In this document: positions 36,553 to 47,532 of the stretch, one piece after another
How positions within the stretch are numbered: the stretch's first letter is position 1
Layout of the letters: the number at the start of each line of letters is the position of its first letter
DNA from: Calendula officinalis
Taxonomy: Eukaryota > Streptophyta > Magnoliopsida > Asterales > Asteraceae
Assembly (NCBI GenBank): GCA_963853835.1
Contig: OY970820.1
Span: 18,903,873 to 18,967,872, forward strand
Length of the DNA stretch: 64,000 bases
Direction of reading: 5' to 3'
The notes under the pieces: generated by a model
Databases searched by the model: none
What the model saw: only the letters and a program-made list of their open reading frames with translations
Told to the model about the DNA's origin: nothing
Program-made: the position numbers and the translations under genes

Positions 36553-37191
36553 ATGGCATATCTACCCGAACTCGAGTTCACTCCTCTTGACACATCGGGC
36601 GAAAACTACTTTCAATGGGCTGTTGATGCTGAGCTGTATCTTATCGCAAATAATCTCGGAGAAACAATTAAACAAGAAAATACAGCATCGTCACAGGATC
36701 GTGCTAGAGCAATCATATTTCTTTTCCGTCACATTCATAAGGATTTCAAAATGCAATATTTAATGGTGAACAATCCTTCGGAATTATGGACGAAATTAAA
36801 AGAAAGGTTTGAATGCTGGAAACAGATCATGCTTCCAAAAGCCCGATACGAGTGGTTTTGTTTATTATTTCAAGATTTTAAAACGGTAAACGAGTATCAT
36901 TCAGCTTTGCTACGAATCACGTCTCAATTAAAGTTATGTGGAGAAATTATTTCCGATGAAGAAATGGTGAATAAAACACTTCACACGTTCCATTCCTCGA
37001 ATGCGCTTTTGCAGCGGCAATATAGAATACGTGGGTTTAAAAAATATTCTGAACTGTTATCTTGCCTTTTGGTTGATGAACAGAATAATGAAGATTTGAT
37101 GAAAAATAACCAACCACACCCCAATAATACTATGTTTGATTCTATAAATAAACGCAAGTCATTCTCCAACAAGAAGCACAAGGGTGGATGA
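36553..37191 (+). CDS. copia-type gag-like protein, 212 aa, no pol attached
   Basis: The frame starts MAYLPELEFTPLDTSGENYF and contains YFQWAVDAELYLIANNLGET, LWTKLKERFECWKQIMLPKA and RITSQLKLCGE. This is the UBN2-type gag of plant copia elements. It ends with a basic KRKSFSNKKHKGG just where relatives usually continue into an RG-rich tail and a zinc knuckle. No protease, integrase or LTR is recognisable on either side. It is open for 213 codons, unlike the broken gags elsewhere here, but absence of stops over this length is not proof of selection. Either a truncated relic or a co-opted gag. Confidence 0.55.
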   Translation: MAYLPELEFTPLDTSGENYFQWAVDAELYLIANNLGETIKQENTASSQDRARAIIFLFRHIHKDFKMQYLMVNNPSELWTKLKERFECWKQIMLPKARYEWFCLLFQDFKTVNEYHSALLRITSQLKLCGEIISDEEMVNKTLHTFHSSNALLQRQYRIRGFKKYSELLSCLLVDEQNNEDLMKNNQPHPNNTMFDSINKRKSFSNKKHKGG

Positions 37192-37379
37192 GGTCGAGTG
37201 TGTGATCGTAGTAATATTTTGTTTGTTTCAACTTTTTATTATATCTAAATGACGTTTATCTGTACATTGGTAGTAGGGTTTTCCCCCTTTCAGCTAGTAC
37301 TTTTATCTCTTTTTTTTTTTTTCAGTAAATGTAATGTGTTAGTGTTCAATGTTACTTTCTTTTTTAATTTAATTATAGG

Positions 37380-37810
37380 TGTTCCTGTTAATAATCTGAG
37401 TCGAGTCAAATATTAGGAAATTTGGGCTCGACTCGTTTAATAATTACTTGAATTGAGGTAGACTCGAATGTGAAAACGTTTTTAAAATTGTATTGAGTTC
37501 GACATGGAAAATTTGTAAATTCGAAAAGCTTGTTTATGAAATCTTAGGTTCAAATACCGTTACGAACATATATATCAAGTTTTAGAATATCAAAAACTTT
37601 ATATAAACTAGGCTCGTTTGACTCGTTAAGCTCGATTAGCTCTTCGATTAGAATAATTAAACGAGCGAGTCGAGTCGAGCCGAGTATATTCTTTTAAGCT
37701 CGATTCGTGAAACTAATCGAACGCTAATTTTTGTTCAACTCGACTCGAACTTGCATATTATCAAAACTTGAACTCGAGTCAAACGAGCTCAAACTCGAGT
37801 ACAATGAAGG
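37380..37810. mobile_element. relic of GAGTCGAG-rich hAT-like MITE
   Basis: Contains many CGAGTCGAG, ACTCGAGTC and GACTCG words in both orientations, as in the element at 34653-35096. The ends are not preserved clearly and no duplication was found. Confidence 0.4.
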
Positions 37811-38077
37811 GGTTAACTTACTATTAGGCCACTACAGATGGTTTCAATGTTAATTGCACATTTTATATAAAATCATGTAATCCCACGTTGTATATTTCAC
37901 ATATGAACACAAATTAGATCAATTTTAAACACCCCTCAAGAAAAACAAAACAAAATTCACTTGAAACAAACCACTGTTCCTACTGATCTATAAATCTTCA
38001 GCTCCTTTGTAATAATCTCATTCGATTGAGCCAAATACATGTGGTTAAAATCCATTGAAATGAACGAAATCAGTTAT

Positions 38078-38550
38078 TCAAGTAGACTTAGAATTAGGGC
38101 ACAGTTCTGGTGGTGTAGTCTCAGATTGGGCAGCCATTGCTTGTTCAAATTGCTTCATTGAAATACAAGGAAATGAATGTATTTCAGGTGTTTCAATTTT
38201 ATCCCAATTTTTCACAGGATTTGTTGTCATTGATCCATCATATCCTATGTGTGTAACATGCTTTACATCTGTTGGAAATCCTATTTCCAGTTCAATCTCC
38301 ATCTCTATTTCTTCTGCATCTTTGAAATCTGTAACAAATTGTACCAAAAAAATCAAACAAATCTGTTATATTTCCTGTATTATGATCAGATAGATGAAAT
38401 TAAAACCGTTTGTTCATTGTGATTAGAGTAACGTTACTTACTTAAAATTCGAGAAAAACTTTGAAAGGTGTCGAATAATAGCCTTCGGATCCCTCTTGAA
38501 ATATTAGATCTCCTTAAAGTTACAAACCCCCAAGAATTCTTGATTTTCAT
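38078..38550 (-). CDS. CRIB-motif ROP-interactive protein (RIC type)
   Basis: Two exons, 38550-38442 and 38328-38078, joined by a donor TTTTAA|GTAAGT and an acceptor TTACAG|ATTTC, give 119 aa in one frame. Residues about 50-65 contain IGFPTDVKHVTHIGYDG, the Cdc42/Rac-interactive binding motif in its plant RIC form (I-x-x-P-x-x-V-x-H-x-x-H-x-G-x-D). RIC proteins bind GTP-loaded ROP GTPases and act as effectors in cell polarity and actin or microtubule control. The short length and basic N-terminus (TLRRSNISRGIRRLLFD) resemble RIC10/RIC11-type members. The ATG at 38550 is preceded by a good acceptor (TTTTTTTCAAG), so a 5' UTR intron is likely. Intact; function inferred from the motif. Confidence 0.85.
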
Positions 38551-39843
38551 TCCTGATCCCTCTTGAAAAAAACATAATGACACCAAACACCAGTTTAAGC
38601 ATACAACAAAATTTGAAAGAAAATAGATAACAGAGGCAATCAATAACAGATCATACTTGTTACAAGTTGTTTTGGTTGATTGTTGCATCGGGTTGACTCA
38701 ATTGCACCTGTAGTTGACTTTGACATACATCCCATAGAAAAGGGTAGAACTAGGAATCTTTCCATAATGTCTCTCATAGAAAATAGTAGATGGTGGAATG
38801 TGGTGTTAATAGCAGAGAGTTATAAGAGGTTTTTTACTTTGTTAGCAAGATATAATCATTGCGATATATATACACTTCTAGATACATACATAGGGAGGGA
38901 GAAAGATTATTATGGAGGTAGGTTGGGTGTGGTTAGTAGGTAGGTTAAGCTGTACAACTCAACCTACTAATCCATGATTGTTGCTGGAGTAATTATGGAA
39001 TGAGTTTATTGATTTTACGAAAGATGATATTGCTTCCTACTAAATATTTAGATTTATCTTCTTACTCATTTAATCAGTACAAATACCTAAATTAAAGCAT
39101 CAGATTATAAAAGATAATTTAGTGGATTTTGCCCTCAATCTTTTTATGCGTATACATTATAAAGTAGGAAAATTTAGTATGACTCTATATAATTTTTTTC
39201 CAGCCCACTAACCAAACGATTTGTCATTAAGCTTTTAGGTTCCTGTACCTTTGCATCTAATTCATCAATTAGGAATAGTTTATATGTCTAAATCACGTGG
39301 ACGTTGGTTGACCCTATTATTCTGTAAAACAAATCCAGGAACCAAAGACATGTTTTTGACCCTAATAGTATTTTAAACCAAATTTTAAATTTATGTTGAC
39401 CCTAACAAATAAATTTTAAGGATCTCGGGGTTGCTTGAAATCGCTTATATAAAGTGATATACGTATACATGAATTTAGAACATGCCCAATGTAAAAAAAA
39501 AGTTACAAATTAGGTTTGTCTGATCTTGATAATGTTAGTGATTTTAATGTTATCAATCATTTTGTGTAATTGAGATTTACACACCATCCTAATAATTATC
39601 AAGATTGTTTTGAGGATTATTGCGTTACAAACATAAAATTTTAACAAGTAGAACATGCAAGTTTTCAACTGAAATTATGGTAATATAAGTATCACCGGTA
39701 ACAGTGAACCAATAGACTACGTCAAGATATGATCTAACCAAATTAGTTATTCAAGTTACACAACATGAACTACATAACACACAAAGTAGTTGGAAGTTAA
39801 AAGACCAACAACTTCCAAACCTACAACAAACTAAACAATTTGC
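38551..39843. other. intergenic between RIC-type gene and receptor kinase
   Basis: The left part is the promoter side of the minus-strand RIC-type gene; the right part (39440-39843) is the 3' side of the minus-strand receptor kinase. No additional gene or element is recognised. Confidence 0.5.
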
Positions 39844-42800
39844 TTAGAGCTCCTTCAACATTTTCACAACATCAAGCATAGTAGGCCGTTTTCTGGGTTG
39901 ATCATTTGTGCACGCTTGTGCAATCGCAAGCACACCCAACATCTGATCCTTCCAAACCCATGACCCATAAAAACACGGGTCAAGTACCTCCATTTCCCTC
40001 CTTTTCACAACCATCCCTCTAACCCACCCAACAAGATTCTCACCATCAACATCCGCTTGACCCGTTGGTTCTCGACCCGTAACCAATTCCAACATCACCA
40101 CCCCAAAGCTGTAAACATCCCCTTTTGTAGTTGCCACCATTTTCTGCCCATATTCAGGAGGAATATACCCAAATGTACCGGCAAGCATTGTACTCACGTG
40201 ACTCTCACATGCACTGATTATCCTAGCTAGCCCGAAATCTGAAACCCGTGGCTCAAACTTACTGTCTAATAAGATATTACTGGATTTAATATCTCGATGG
40301 ATTATATGAGGAGCAAACCCGTGGTGTAGAAACGCTAGCCCGCGGGCTGACCCGAGACAGATTTTGAACCGGGTGGGCCAATCGAGCCTTTCAACTGCAT
40401 CTGCACGGTTTCTTAACCAAACATCGAGACTACCATTTGCCATATATTCATAAATCAAAAACCGTTCATCTGCGAAAACACAATATCCCAATAACGGAAC
40501 CAAATTTTCATGTTTCACTTTTCCGATTGTTTCCATTTCAGCTAAGAATTCACGTTCGCCGTGAATTCGACCGCCGTGAAGTCGTTTGACCGCAATAGTT
40601 TGACCTGCTGGAAGTAACGCTTTATAAACTGTACCGAAACCGCCATCGCCGATAATGTAGGCTTTGCTGAAATTTTCTGTAGCTGATAATATATCTTTAG
40701 GGTTTAATCTTAATAACGATTGCTCAAATGTTGCAATGTTAATGCTTAACGGTTCCTTTTGCTTTTTTCTTATGAGACCGTATTTGGAATTGGTTTCGGT
40801 TGTTTTGAGAAATTTCGTTTTACCTCTTTCGAGAATTAGGGTTTCATGTTTTAACATTCTGTGTCTCATAAACGCAATGATCATCACAACAAAAACGAAA
40901 CATGCACCAAGTGAAATACCTAAAATTGAAGCATGATTTAAACTGTGTGTTTCGGTGTATGTGTGTTTGGAAACATATGGAAGATTTGGTGAACACGAGT
41001 TGGGTTTATTGCATGATTCAGGAACCGGCCCAGTGAATTTGTTGTTATAAAAACTCAAGAATGATAACCCTTCGATTTCACATATACCACACGGGAATGA
41101 ATTTTGAAAATTGTTTCGAGAAAAGTCAAGATAAGTCAACGCTAGGTTGGAGAGAGAAGGTAAACTACCATTGATGGTGTTGTTGTGGATATCCAAGATT
41201 GAAATGGCGGTTAGGTTTGAAATAGATGAATCCAGAGAACCTGAAAAACGGTTGTTACTTGCATTGAAGGAAAAAAGAGAGGTTGTACTGCTAAGGTCAA
41301 ACTTGAGTTGACCGGAAAACGAGTTCATGCTAACATCCAAGTATTGAAGACTTCTGATACTGAATATAAATGATGGCAAAGAGCTGGTAAATTGGTTACT
41401 TGAAAAGTCAACTTTGACTAAACTAGACATCATTGACCCGAAATTAGCAGAGATTGACCCGTTTAGTTGGTTATGTGAAAGTATCAAACCTTGAAGATTT
41501 CTCATGGTGAAGAATTGAGGAAGAATTGGCCCGTTGAGAAGATTGAAAGACAAATCGAGTGAAGTTAAGTTTGACAATTCAGATATCTCATAAGGAACGG
41601 GCCCGTTGAGTCGGTTTCTCGACAGTATCAGCTGAGTGACAATGATGCAGTTCTTAATTGTAACAGGAATTGGGCCAGAAAGCCCGTTATTGGACAGATC
41701 AAGCATGCCATAATGCTGCACAAATTCTGAATCTGGTAATGGAACTTTTTGAAACCCTGAACAGATTTCATCCGGTATTGGGCCCGAAAGCTGGTTGTTG
41801 GACAAAACGAGGTTGTCAAGCAATTTCAGTTGAGATATTGAATTTGGTATTTGACCCGTTAGCTTGTTTGACCCGAGATCCAAAGAAACCAGGCTCTTGC
41901 AGTTGAAAAGCTCCAACGGGATATGACCGGTCAACTTGTTACCAAGCAGTGACAAATTGGTCAAATTTTTGAGTTGACCGATTGAATCTGGGATATTTCC
42001 TTCCAAGAGATTATTATCCAATTGCAGCCTTTGAAGTGTGGTAACATTTGCAATTTGAGCTGGAATTTCACCTTGAAGCATGTTATCACTGAGTGATAAT
42101 TCCATTAATGTTTTTGAATTCCATAATTCATCAGGAATTTTTCCAGAAAATCGGTTTTTTGATAATTCCAATGTAACTAGTGGTAGTTTACCCAAATAAT
42201 CAGGCAATTCACCATTAAATTTATTTTCAGACAACACCAAATCTGTAAGAATCGAACAATTCTGAAAAACTCGATCTATAGTACCATTGAATTTGTTTTC
42301 AGATAACCACAACATACTCAACGAAATCCCGTCACAAATGCCAGCTGGCAGTTGACCCGAAAGCTTGTTAGAACTAACATCAAAAAAAGTCAAAGATGGA
42401 ACATTTAACGGCGGTAAAGATCCAGTAAACGAATTCTTCGACAATAATATCGATTCCACAAATTTCCAGTTGGAGAACCATTCGGGTAACGGGCCTGATA
42501 AGCGGTTTGAACTAAGAGCAAAAGTGGTTATTGATTCAAGGTTGGATAAACTATCGGGTAACGGGCCAGATAACATGTTGAATGAAAGATTTAGGATTCT
42601 TAACTTCTTGCAGTTTCCCATTGTTGTAGGAATCGGGCCACTTAACCCTGCATTGTTGGCAACAAAGTAAGCAAGATCTGCCAGCTCACTGAAATTAAAA
42701 GTCAATCCACCTTCAAAATAGTTTTGTGATACATCCAGTGCTGTTAAGCTTTTCATCTTTGAGATTTGAGCAGGGATGTTTCCTGTAAATTTGCAATTCT

Positions 42801-43620
42801 GGAGGTGGAGAACTGTAACATTTGTGAGATCTCCAATTGTTTCAGGTATCGAACCGGTGAAAAGATTCATAGAAAGATCAAGATTCAAAAGCATCTTCAA
42901 ATTCCGGATTTCTGGAAATATGTGACCCGTGAATCTGTTATGACTTGCATCAAAGTATAACAGATTAGTGAGATTACTTAAGCTGCAAGGAAGATCTCCA
43001 GAAAAGAGATTGAGACTAAGATCCAGAGACTTTAAGTTTGTTAAGTTTCCAATTTCATACGGAAGCCTGCCCGAAAACGAATTTGATAACACCGAGAGTT
43101 CGGTCAGGTCTCTGAGCTGCCCGATTGCAGGTGGTAAATTGCCCGAAAAGCTATTGCTATCAAGCACAAGAACTCTTAGTTTTTTCAGATTAGAAATTGT
43201 TGGTGGAATCGCACCAGATAACGCGTTATCACTCAGATCCAGAATTTCCAAATTTTCTAAAGTCCAAAAATCAGAATAAACATTGCCATTAAATCCACAA
43301 TGGCTGATATTTAGATGTTTTAATGATTTAAATTCTTTGAAAATGTTGGGGAATGGAAGATTTATGAGTGATGATGATATACATGATAGAGATATATGGT
43401 GAACTACAGAATTCTCACATTTTATGCCAGACCAGTTACATGGAGGTTTTGAATTGAACCATGTTGATATAATATCTTTTTTCTGGTGAAGTGAATTTCT
43501 AAGAGAAATTAGTGATGACGTGTCATTAGAGAAACACACGTGTACAAAACAGAGGAATAATAGGATCAATGCTTGGAAAGCTTTTAATCTTGAATTTGAA
43601 TTTGACTGTGACTTTCTCAT
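39844..43620 (-). CDS. LRR receptor-like kinase (EMS1/MSP1-like)
   Basis: Single-exon frame of 1258 aa. It has a hydrophobic signal peptide (ALILLFLCFVHVCFS, about residues 16-31) and an LRRNT cap (WFNSKPPCNWSGIKC). About thirty plant-type LxxLxLxxNxLxGxIP repeats follow to about residue 860, with a short CxxxxxC-type cap (FPCGICEIEG). The transmembrane helix is at about 898-918 (ILGISLGACFVFVVMIIAFM). The kinase domain runs from about 989 to the end: glycine loop GDGGFGTV (991-998), Lys 1012 in AVKR, HRD with Asp 1110, and DFG 1128-1130. All key residues of an active Ser/Thr kinase are present. The ectodomain is larger than in most LRR kinases and resembles EMS1/MSP1-like receptors. Known relatives perceive small peptides at the plasma membrane; the ligand here is unknown. 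Confidence 0.92.
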   Translation of the reverse strand: MRKSQSNSNSRLKAFQALILLFLCFVHVCFSNDTSSLISLRNSLHQKKDIISTWFNSKPPCNWSGIKCENSVVHHISLSCISSSLINLPFPNIFKEFKSLKHLNISHCGFNGNVYSDFWTLENLEILDLSDNALSGAIPPTISNLKKLRVLVLDSNSFSGNLPPAIGQLRDLTELSVLSNSFSGRLPYEIGNLTNLKSLDLSLNLFSGDLPCSLSNLTNLLYFDASHNRFTGHIFPEIRNLKMLLNLDLSMNLFTGSIPETIGDLTNVTVLHLQNCKFTGNIPAQISKMKSLTALDVSQNYFEGGLTFNFSELADLAYFVANNAGLSGPIPTTMGNCKKLRILNLSFNMLSGPLPDSLSNLESITTFALSSNRLSGPLPEWFSNWKFVESILLSKNSFTGSLPPLNVPSLTFFDVSSNKLSGQLPAGICDGISLSMLWLSENKFNGTIDRVFQNCSILTDLVLSENKFNGELPDYLGKLPLVTLELSKNRFSGKIPDELWNSKTLMELSLSDNMLQGEIPAQIANVTTLQRLQLDNNLLEGNIPDSIGQLKNLTNLSLLGNKLTGHIPLELFNCKSLVSLDLGSNKLTGQIPNSISQLKLLDNLVLSNNQLSGPIPDEICSGFQKVPLPDSEFVQHYGMLDLSNNGLSGPIPVTIKNCIIVTQLILSRNRLNGPVPYEISELSNLTSLDLSFNLLNGPILPQFFTMRNLQGLILSHNQLNGSISANFGSMMSSLVKVDFSSNQFTSSLPSFIFSIRSLQYLDVSMNSFSGQLKFDLSSTTSLFSFNASNNRFSGSLDSSISNLTAISILDIHNNTINGSLPSLSNLALTYLDFSRNNFQNSFPCGICEIEGLSFLSFYNNKFTGPVPESCNKPNSCSPNLPYVSKHTYTETHSLNHASILGISLGACFVFVVMIIAFMRHRMLKHETLILERGKTKFLKTTETNSKYGLIRKKQKEPLSINIATFEQSLLRLNPKDILSATENFSKAYIIGDGGFGTVYKALLPAGQTIAVKRLHGGRIHGEREFLAEMETIGKVKHENLVPLLGYCVFADERFLIYEYMANGSLDVWLRNRADAVERLDWPTRFKICLGSARGLAFLHHGFAPHIIHRDIKSSNILLDSKFEPRVSDFGLARIISACESHVSTMLAGTFGYIPPEYGQKMVATTKGDVYSFGVVMLELVTGREPTGQADVDGENLVGWVRGMVVKRREMEVLDPCFYGSWVWKDQMLGVLAIAQACTNDQPRKRPTMLDVVKMLKEL

Positions 43621-45094
43621 TGTGTACTAAAACCAGATGATCAGGTGATTATTGTCTTTTTAACAAACTCTGCAAGAATTAGGATTTAATAGATCGTAAA
43701 CAAATTGAGAATTTGATGTAATAACCAACATATAAAGTATAATCAGTTTTAGAAAATTACCTTCAAGCATGACACAAGAATGCTAATAATCCAGAAATTT
43801 GAACATTAATCTCTCCACAAAGGTTAAACTTTAAAGTCCTGGAAATGAATAAAAAATTACCCTTTTTTAGTTAATGGTAATAGAGAGTGACCGAAAAAGC
43901 TGGTAAGAAACCAATAAACCAAACCCTAGGCAGTGGGCTCAAGAAAGATTCATAAACGTGTATGCATTTCCATTACCTTTTTACATTATTCCCTTGTAAA
44001 CAAACGTGTTACGCTTTACAAAGAATTAAAACTCACATACAAAAAGTAACCCTACAATGATTAACCACTTTATAGCAAGCAATGAATCATTTTAGGAAAA
44101 ACGAAACAAAAAAAAACCCTTGAAAGTAGACCACTCTGCTTTACAACAAGAAAAATGTGGACACAAGCCATCAAGTACTGCCTTTTTCATTTACATTTTG
44201 ACAAATTTTATTTTTGGAAACTGTATTATTGTTTTTGGTAATTTCACGAAAACAATAGCCAATATCAGAGAGAACAAAAAAGGTATAATCGTTTGAAAAG
44301 CTAATAACTTGTTAATTGGCTCAAACACCAAAAGTTTAAGTAAAAGAGGAGCCCATGAGTACCAAAATTATTCATCTCTAGCTAGCAGCTATAGAACGTG
44401 CTGATAAACAGTAACCTAAAAAGAATCAAAGCTATTAAAATTGTTTATTTCAATTTTTACATTGTAAAAACTGTTAATCCGACCTTTTTTCAAACCTAGA
44501 TTTTTGGAGGATGAGTATCGAAACAAGCAATTAATGCTAAAAATAGAAACTTTACTGTTCGATTTGGATTTACTAAAAGCTTAACATACATTAACGCAAA
44601 AAACAAACAACAATCCCGATGCTTAAGATCTGTAATTAAAAAGTAATTAAAATTAGAGGAACGTACCAGTAAAAAGACGTGCTTCTATAAGCCAACTGAT
44701 GATCACTGGTCTTTGTTTCTCTCTCTAGATTTTTTCAGAAGCAGCAGTGGTTACAAAAACTGAAAACACACACAGTTATGTACATTGATTCAAACAAACA
44801 GATACATAAATTATATAGTGTGAAAAATAATACCTAGGGTTGAAGCTTTAACGCTATAGATTGCCGTACAATGTGCACAACTCTCTCTCTCTATAAATTG
44901 ATTATTTGTGTGTGAGGTTTCTCTCTCTAGAAATAGTCTCAGAGGTCGCTTTCTCTTTGTCATGATATCTTTGTGGCAGGCAGAGGGCGGAAAGGGTGGT
45001 ATGGTACGTCGTCGTTTTGACAGGGTGGTGCCATGGTGGTGCTGGTGCGAAAGGCGTGAGCTGAGGTTTTTTCTCCTTCCGTCCTACACTAAAC
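43621..45094. other. upstream region of the receptor kinase
   Basis: AT-rich promoter side of the minus-strand kinase gene. CT-rich tracts occur at 44719-44733 and 44880-44893. No separate gene is supported. Confidence 0.4.
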
Positions 45095-45301
45095 ATGCAA
45101 GCAAAATTAGAAGGTTATGATTTGATCCGAGGTGAACTTCACGCGCGTGTATCAGATGTGTTTTGTACTCGCGATGAGGGTTTTCGAGAGAGGTTTGGTG
45201 TTGCTGGCCCAAACGGCGCGTGCGTAACAGTGGTTGAGTTCGCGAGTGATGGTAGGAAGAGTTCATTTTCGGGGCCTGATGGTCCTTGTTTCCCTCTGTA
45301 A
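45095..45301 (+). other. small GC-richer open frame, unrecognised
   Basis: 68 codons from ATG 45095 (MQAKLEGYDLIRGELHARVS...) to TAA. Base composition is richer in GC than the surroundings. I know no relative, there is no domain, and the opposite strand is also open. It could be part of an untranslated leader or chance. Confidence 0.15.
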
Positions 45302-46305
45302 GAAACAATTTTGACCAAAATTATTATTTTAAATGTTTTCCCATGTAATTGGCAGATATATTCTTAAGATATCCTTAATCATATCATATGAATATTTGAT
45401 AAACAATGAAATGTGAGATACTCTTATGTTTTTTTAAATGTATGTAATGATTAATATGTTATAATAGGAAATGATATTACTCTATTTTAATAATAAAAGT
45501 TGAAAGACAATGATTAACATCTTTAAATTAAAGGGCTTGGTTTTTTTTTTCTTTGTAAAATTACCAAACGACAATAAACATTGTGCTAAATGCTCCGGCT
45601 CCCAAAGGTTCAACGCCGGTAAAGCAATTTTTCCTTTTATAAAAACCAATCGTGATTATTTTATCATCCCAAAAGAATATAAAATATTAAATTAGAAAGA
45701 ACAATTTTGAAATGAATACTAAAATCATATTAAAGATAAAAAAAAAATATCTTTAATATGATTTTAGCATAAAGTCGCACATTATGCTATAATTGGTAGT
45801 GCTAAAAATCAATTTAACTTGTCCAATGTTTCATAAATAATTAAACGCGTATTTTTTTCATTTCCACATATTCTATTTTTTTTTGTCACGTGTTAGAATG
45901 TGATTTTTAGTTGTAGTTTTAGATTTGCCAATTAAGAATGCCAATCATGTTTCAAAGTTTACTTTAGATTTAGTTAAAAACACAAGAGGATGTAATAAAG
46001 GTATTAATTCCAATCTATTTGGGGATAATTATGTGTTAATGTGGATTAAATAAAAGAAAATCAATTGTATAAGATATAAAACAGAGTTTTAGAAGATTTT
46101 TTATTTTATATGTTGTGTTCCCAAGTTAATAGTAAAAATAGAAATTAAGGATATTTTATGTTCCTGAATTAGAATAAAGGAAAAATATTATCAAATATAT
46201 AATTGTACCCTTAATATATAAATTAATTAAGTCAAAGTTAAAGTTAATTTGGTAATTGAAATTTTTTCTAAACAATTAACAAATCTTTTTTCTTTTCATT
46301 TTGGG
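45302..46305. other. intergenic with one perfect hairpin
   Basis: AT-rich, no gene seen; the only structure is the inverted repeat at 45719-45767 listed separately. Confidence 0.5.
45719..45767. repeat. 20-bp perfect inverted repeat with A9 loop
   Basis: CTAAAATCATATTAAAGATA (45719-45738) is followed by nine A's and its exact reverse complement (45748-45767). It could fold into a hairpin; there is no evidence of expression. Confidence 0.85.
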
Positions 46306-46485
46306 AGCTGATTCGTACAGGGTAATTTTTATCTATAAAGAATAATTTCATACAAAGACACAATTATGTCCTTACTTTCCTTTTATCATATTTTTTATTT
46401 CACCCGTCTCATTAAGGGCATGATTGTCATTTGATATGAAATTGTTCTGCATGGATGAAAATTGATCTGTATGAATCAACTCTCT
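46306..46485. mobile_element. small MITE with about 60-bp inverted repeats
   Basis: The left end GAGCTGATTCGTACAG (from about 46306) pairs with GAGTTGATTCATACAG read inward from about 46485. The inverted similarity continues through AATTTTTATC and AATTTCATA. The motif AAGGGCATGATTGTCATTT (46413) is shared with the left end of the block at 10176. No clear target duplication; superfamily uncertain. Confidence 0.55.
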
Positions 46486-46965
46486 TTCGTGAGAACAATT
46501 ACAAGTATGACATAAAAGTTTGGCAAGAATTTATTTCATCATCTCTAGTATTAATTTTTGTTATAAAAAAAATCCAGAATACAAAATTTCTTTTATTCTT
46601 TCTAAACTTTTTGCTTTAAATTAAAACTTGAGAACACATTGTATGCATTGTTTGTAACAAATCAAATTAGTAAAAATAAATTAATTTATTAACTAAGGAA
46701 AAAAAGTTGAATAAGTTTAAAGTTGTCAAAACTTAGTCAAGTGCATAAAAGCTTATAAATAGATTATTCAAAAATCTTGTCATTTTTGTAATGATATTAC
46801 ATGTTTAAACTTATAGTAGTATAACTTTTCTAACGATATTTCCATTTTCGAGATTTTATATGGTGCATATAGTTTACTGAATTTATGTAAAACATGTTTT
46901 CTCTCTTAATGATCTAGACAAGTAGACAACTAGCTGCTTTTTTAATAAGATCTTAGAAACATTAA

Positions 46966-47301
46966 GGCCATTGAGTATGGGCCAACGGTGTTGGCATGGG
47001 GATGATTTGGTAATGGAAATGGTGTGGCCATGGGTGGAACACCATTTCTCCCCACACCCTGGGGGGTTGGCGTGGTGGAGGAAGCATGCAGACCACGGGA
47101 GGCCACAAGGCGTGGGGTTGCTTTTTGATTGATGGTGGCTTGTGATTGAGTGGTGGATATTTTCAATTTAAAATTTAATGGAATGAAACGGTGTGGTGTG
47201 GTGGGGTGGGTATTTCCTAGAGATGATATGGTGTGGTGGTGGTGTGGTTGCTGAGGTGGCATGAAAATTTAGTGTGGGTGTGGTATCCATACCCCATAGC
47301 C
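46966..47301. mobile_element. PIF/Harbinger-like MITE
   Basis: 336 bp, ends GGCCATTGAGTATGG and, on the other strand, GGCTATGGGGTATGG, flanked by TAA (46963-46965, 47302-47304). The interior is rich in GTGGTGTGGTG words. Related in style to 33489-33850. Confidence 0.65.
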
Positions 47302-47396
47302 TAATACGTTACATCTTAGAAATTGAAGATGAAATTTGTAAATCCATCAACCTTTAATTATTAACCACTAAAGTCACTATTAATTCTTCTTTTAGT

Positions 47397-47519
47397 GTTT
47401 TTTTAAACGACAAATCATAATCTATTCTTAATTTTCACATATGTCCACGATTGGAATTAAACCTCCGACTTCAAGAATGAGAGGCAAACATCATACCGCT
47501 AAGCTAAATGTCATTTGGT
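47397..47519 (-). mobile_element. tRNA-derived SINE with 13-bp target duplication
   Basis: On the minus strand: an A-box TAGCTTAGCGGTATGATG, a B-box-like GGTTTAATTCC, then GTGGACATATGTG, AGAATAGATTATG, and an A-rich 3' tail. It is flanked by the perfect 13-bp repeat TTCTTCTTTTAGT (47384-47396 and 47520-47532). The body is shared with the SINE at 2391-2500. Confidence 0.8.
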
Positions 47520-47532
47520 TTCTTCTTTTAGT

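Noticed and set aside
40664..43279. Plus-strand frames opposite the receptor kinase
   Set aside because: Shadows of the LRR repeats on the coding strand.
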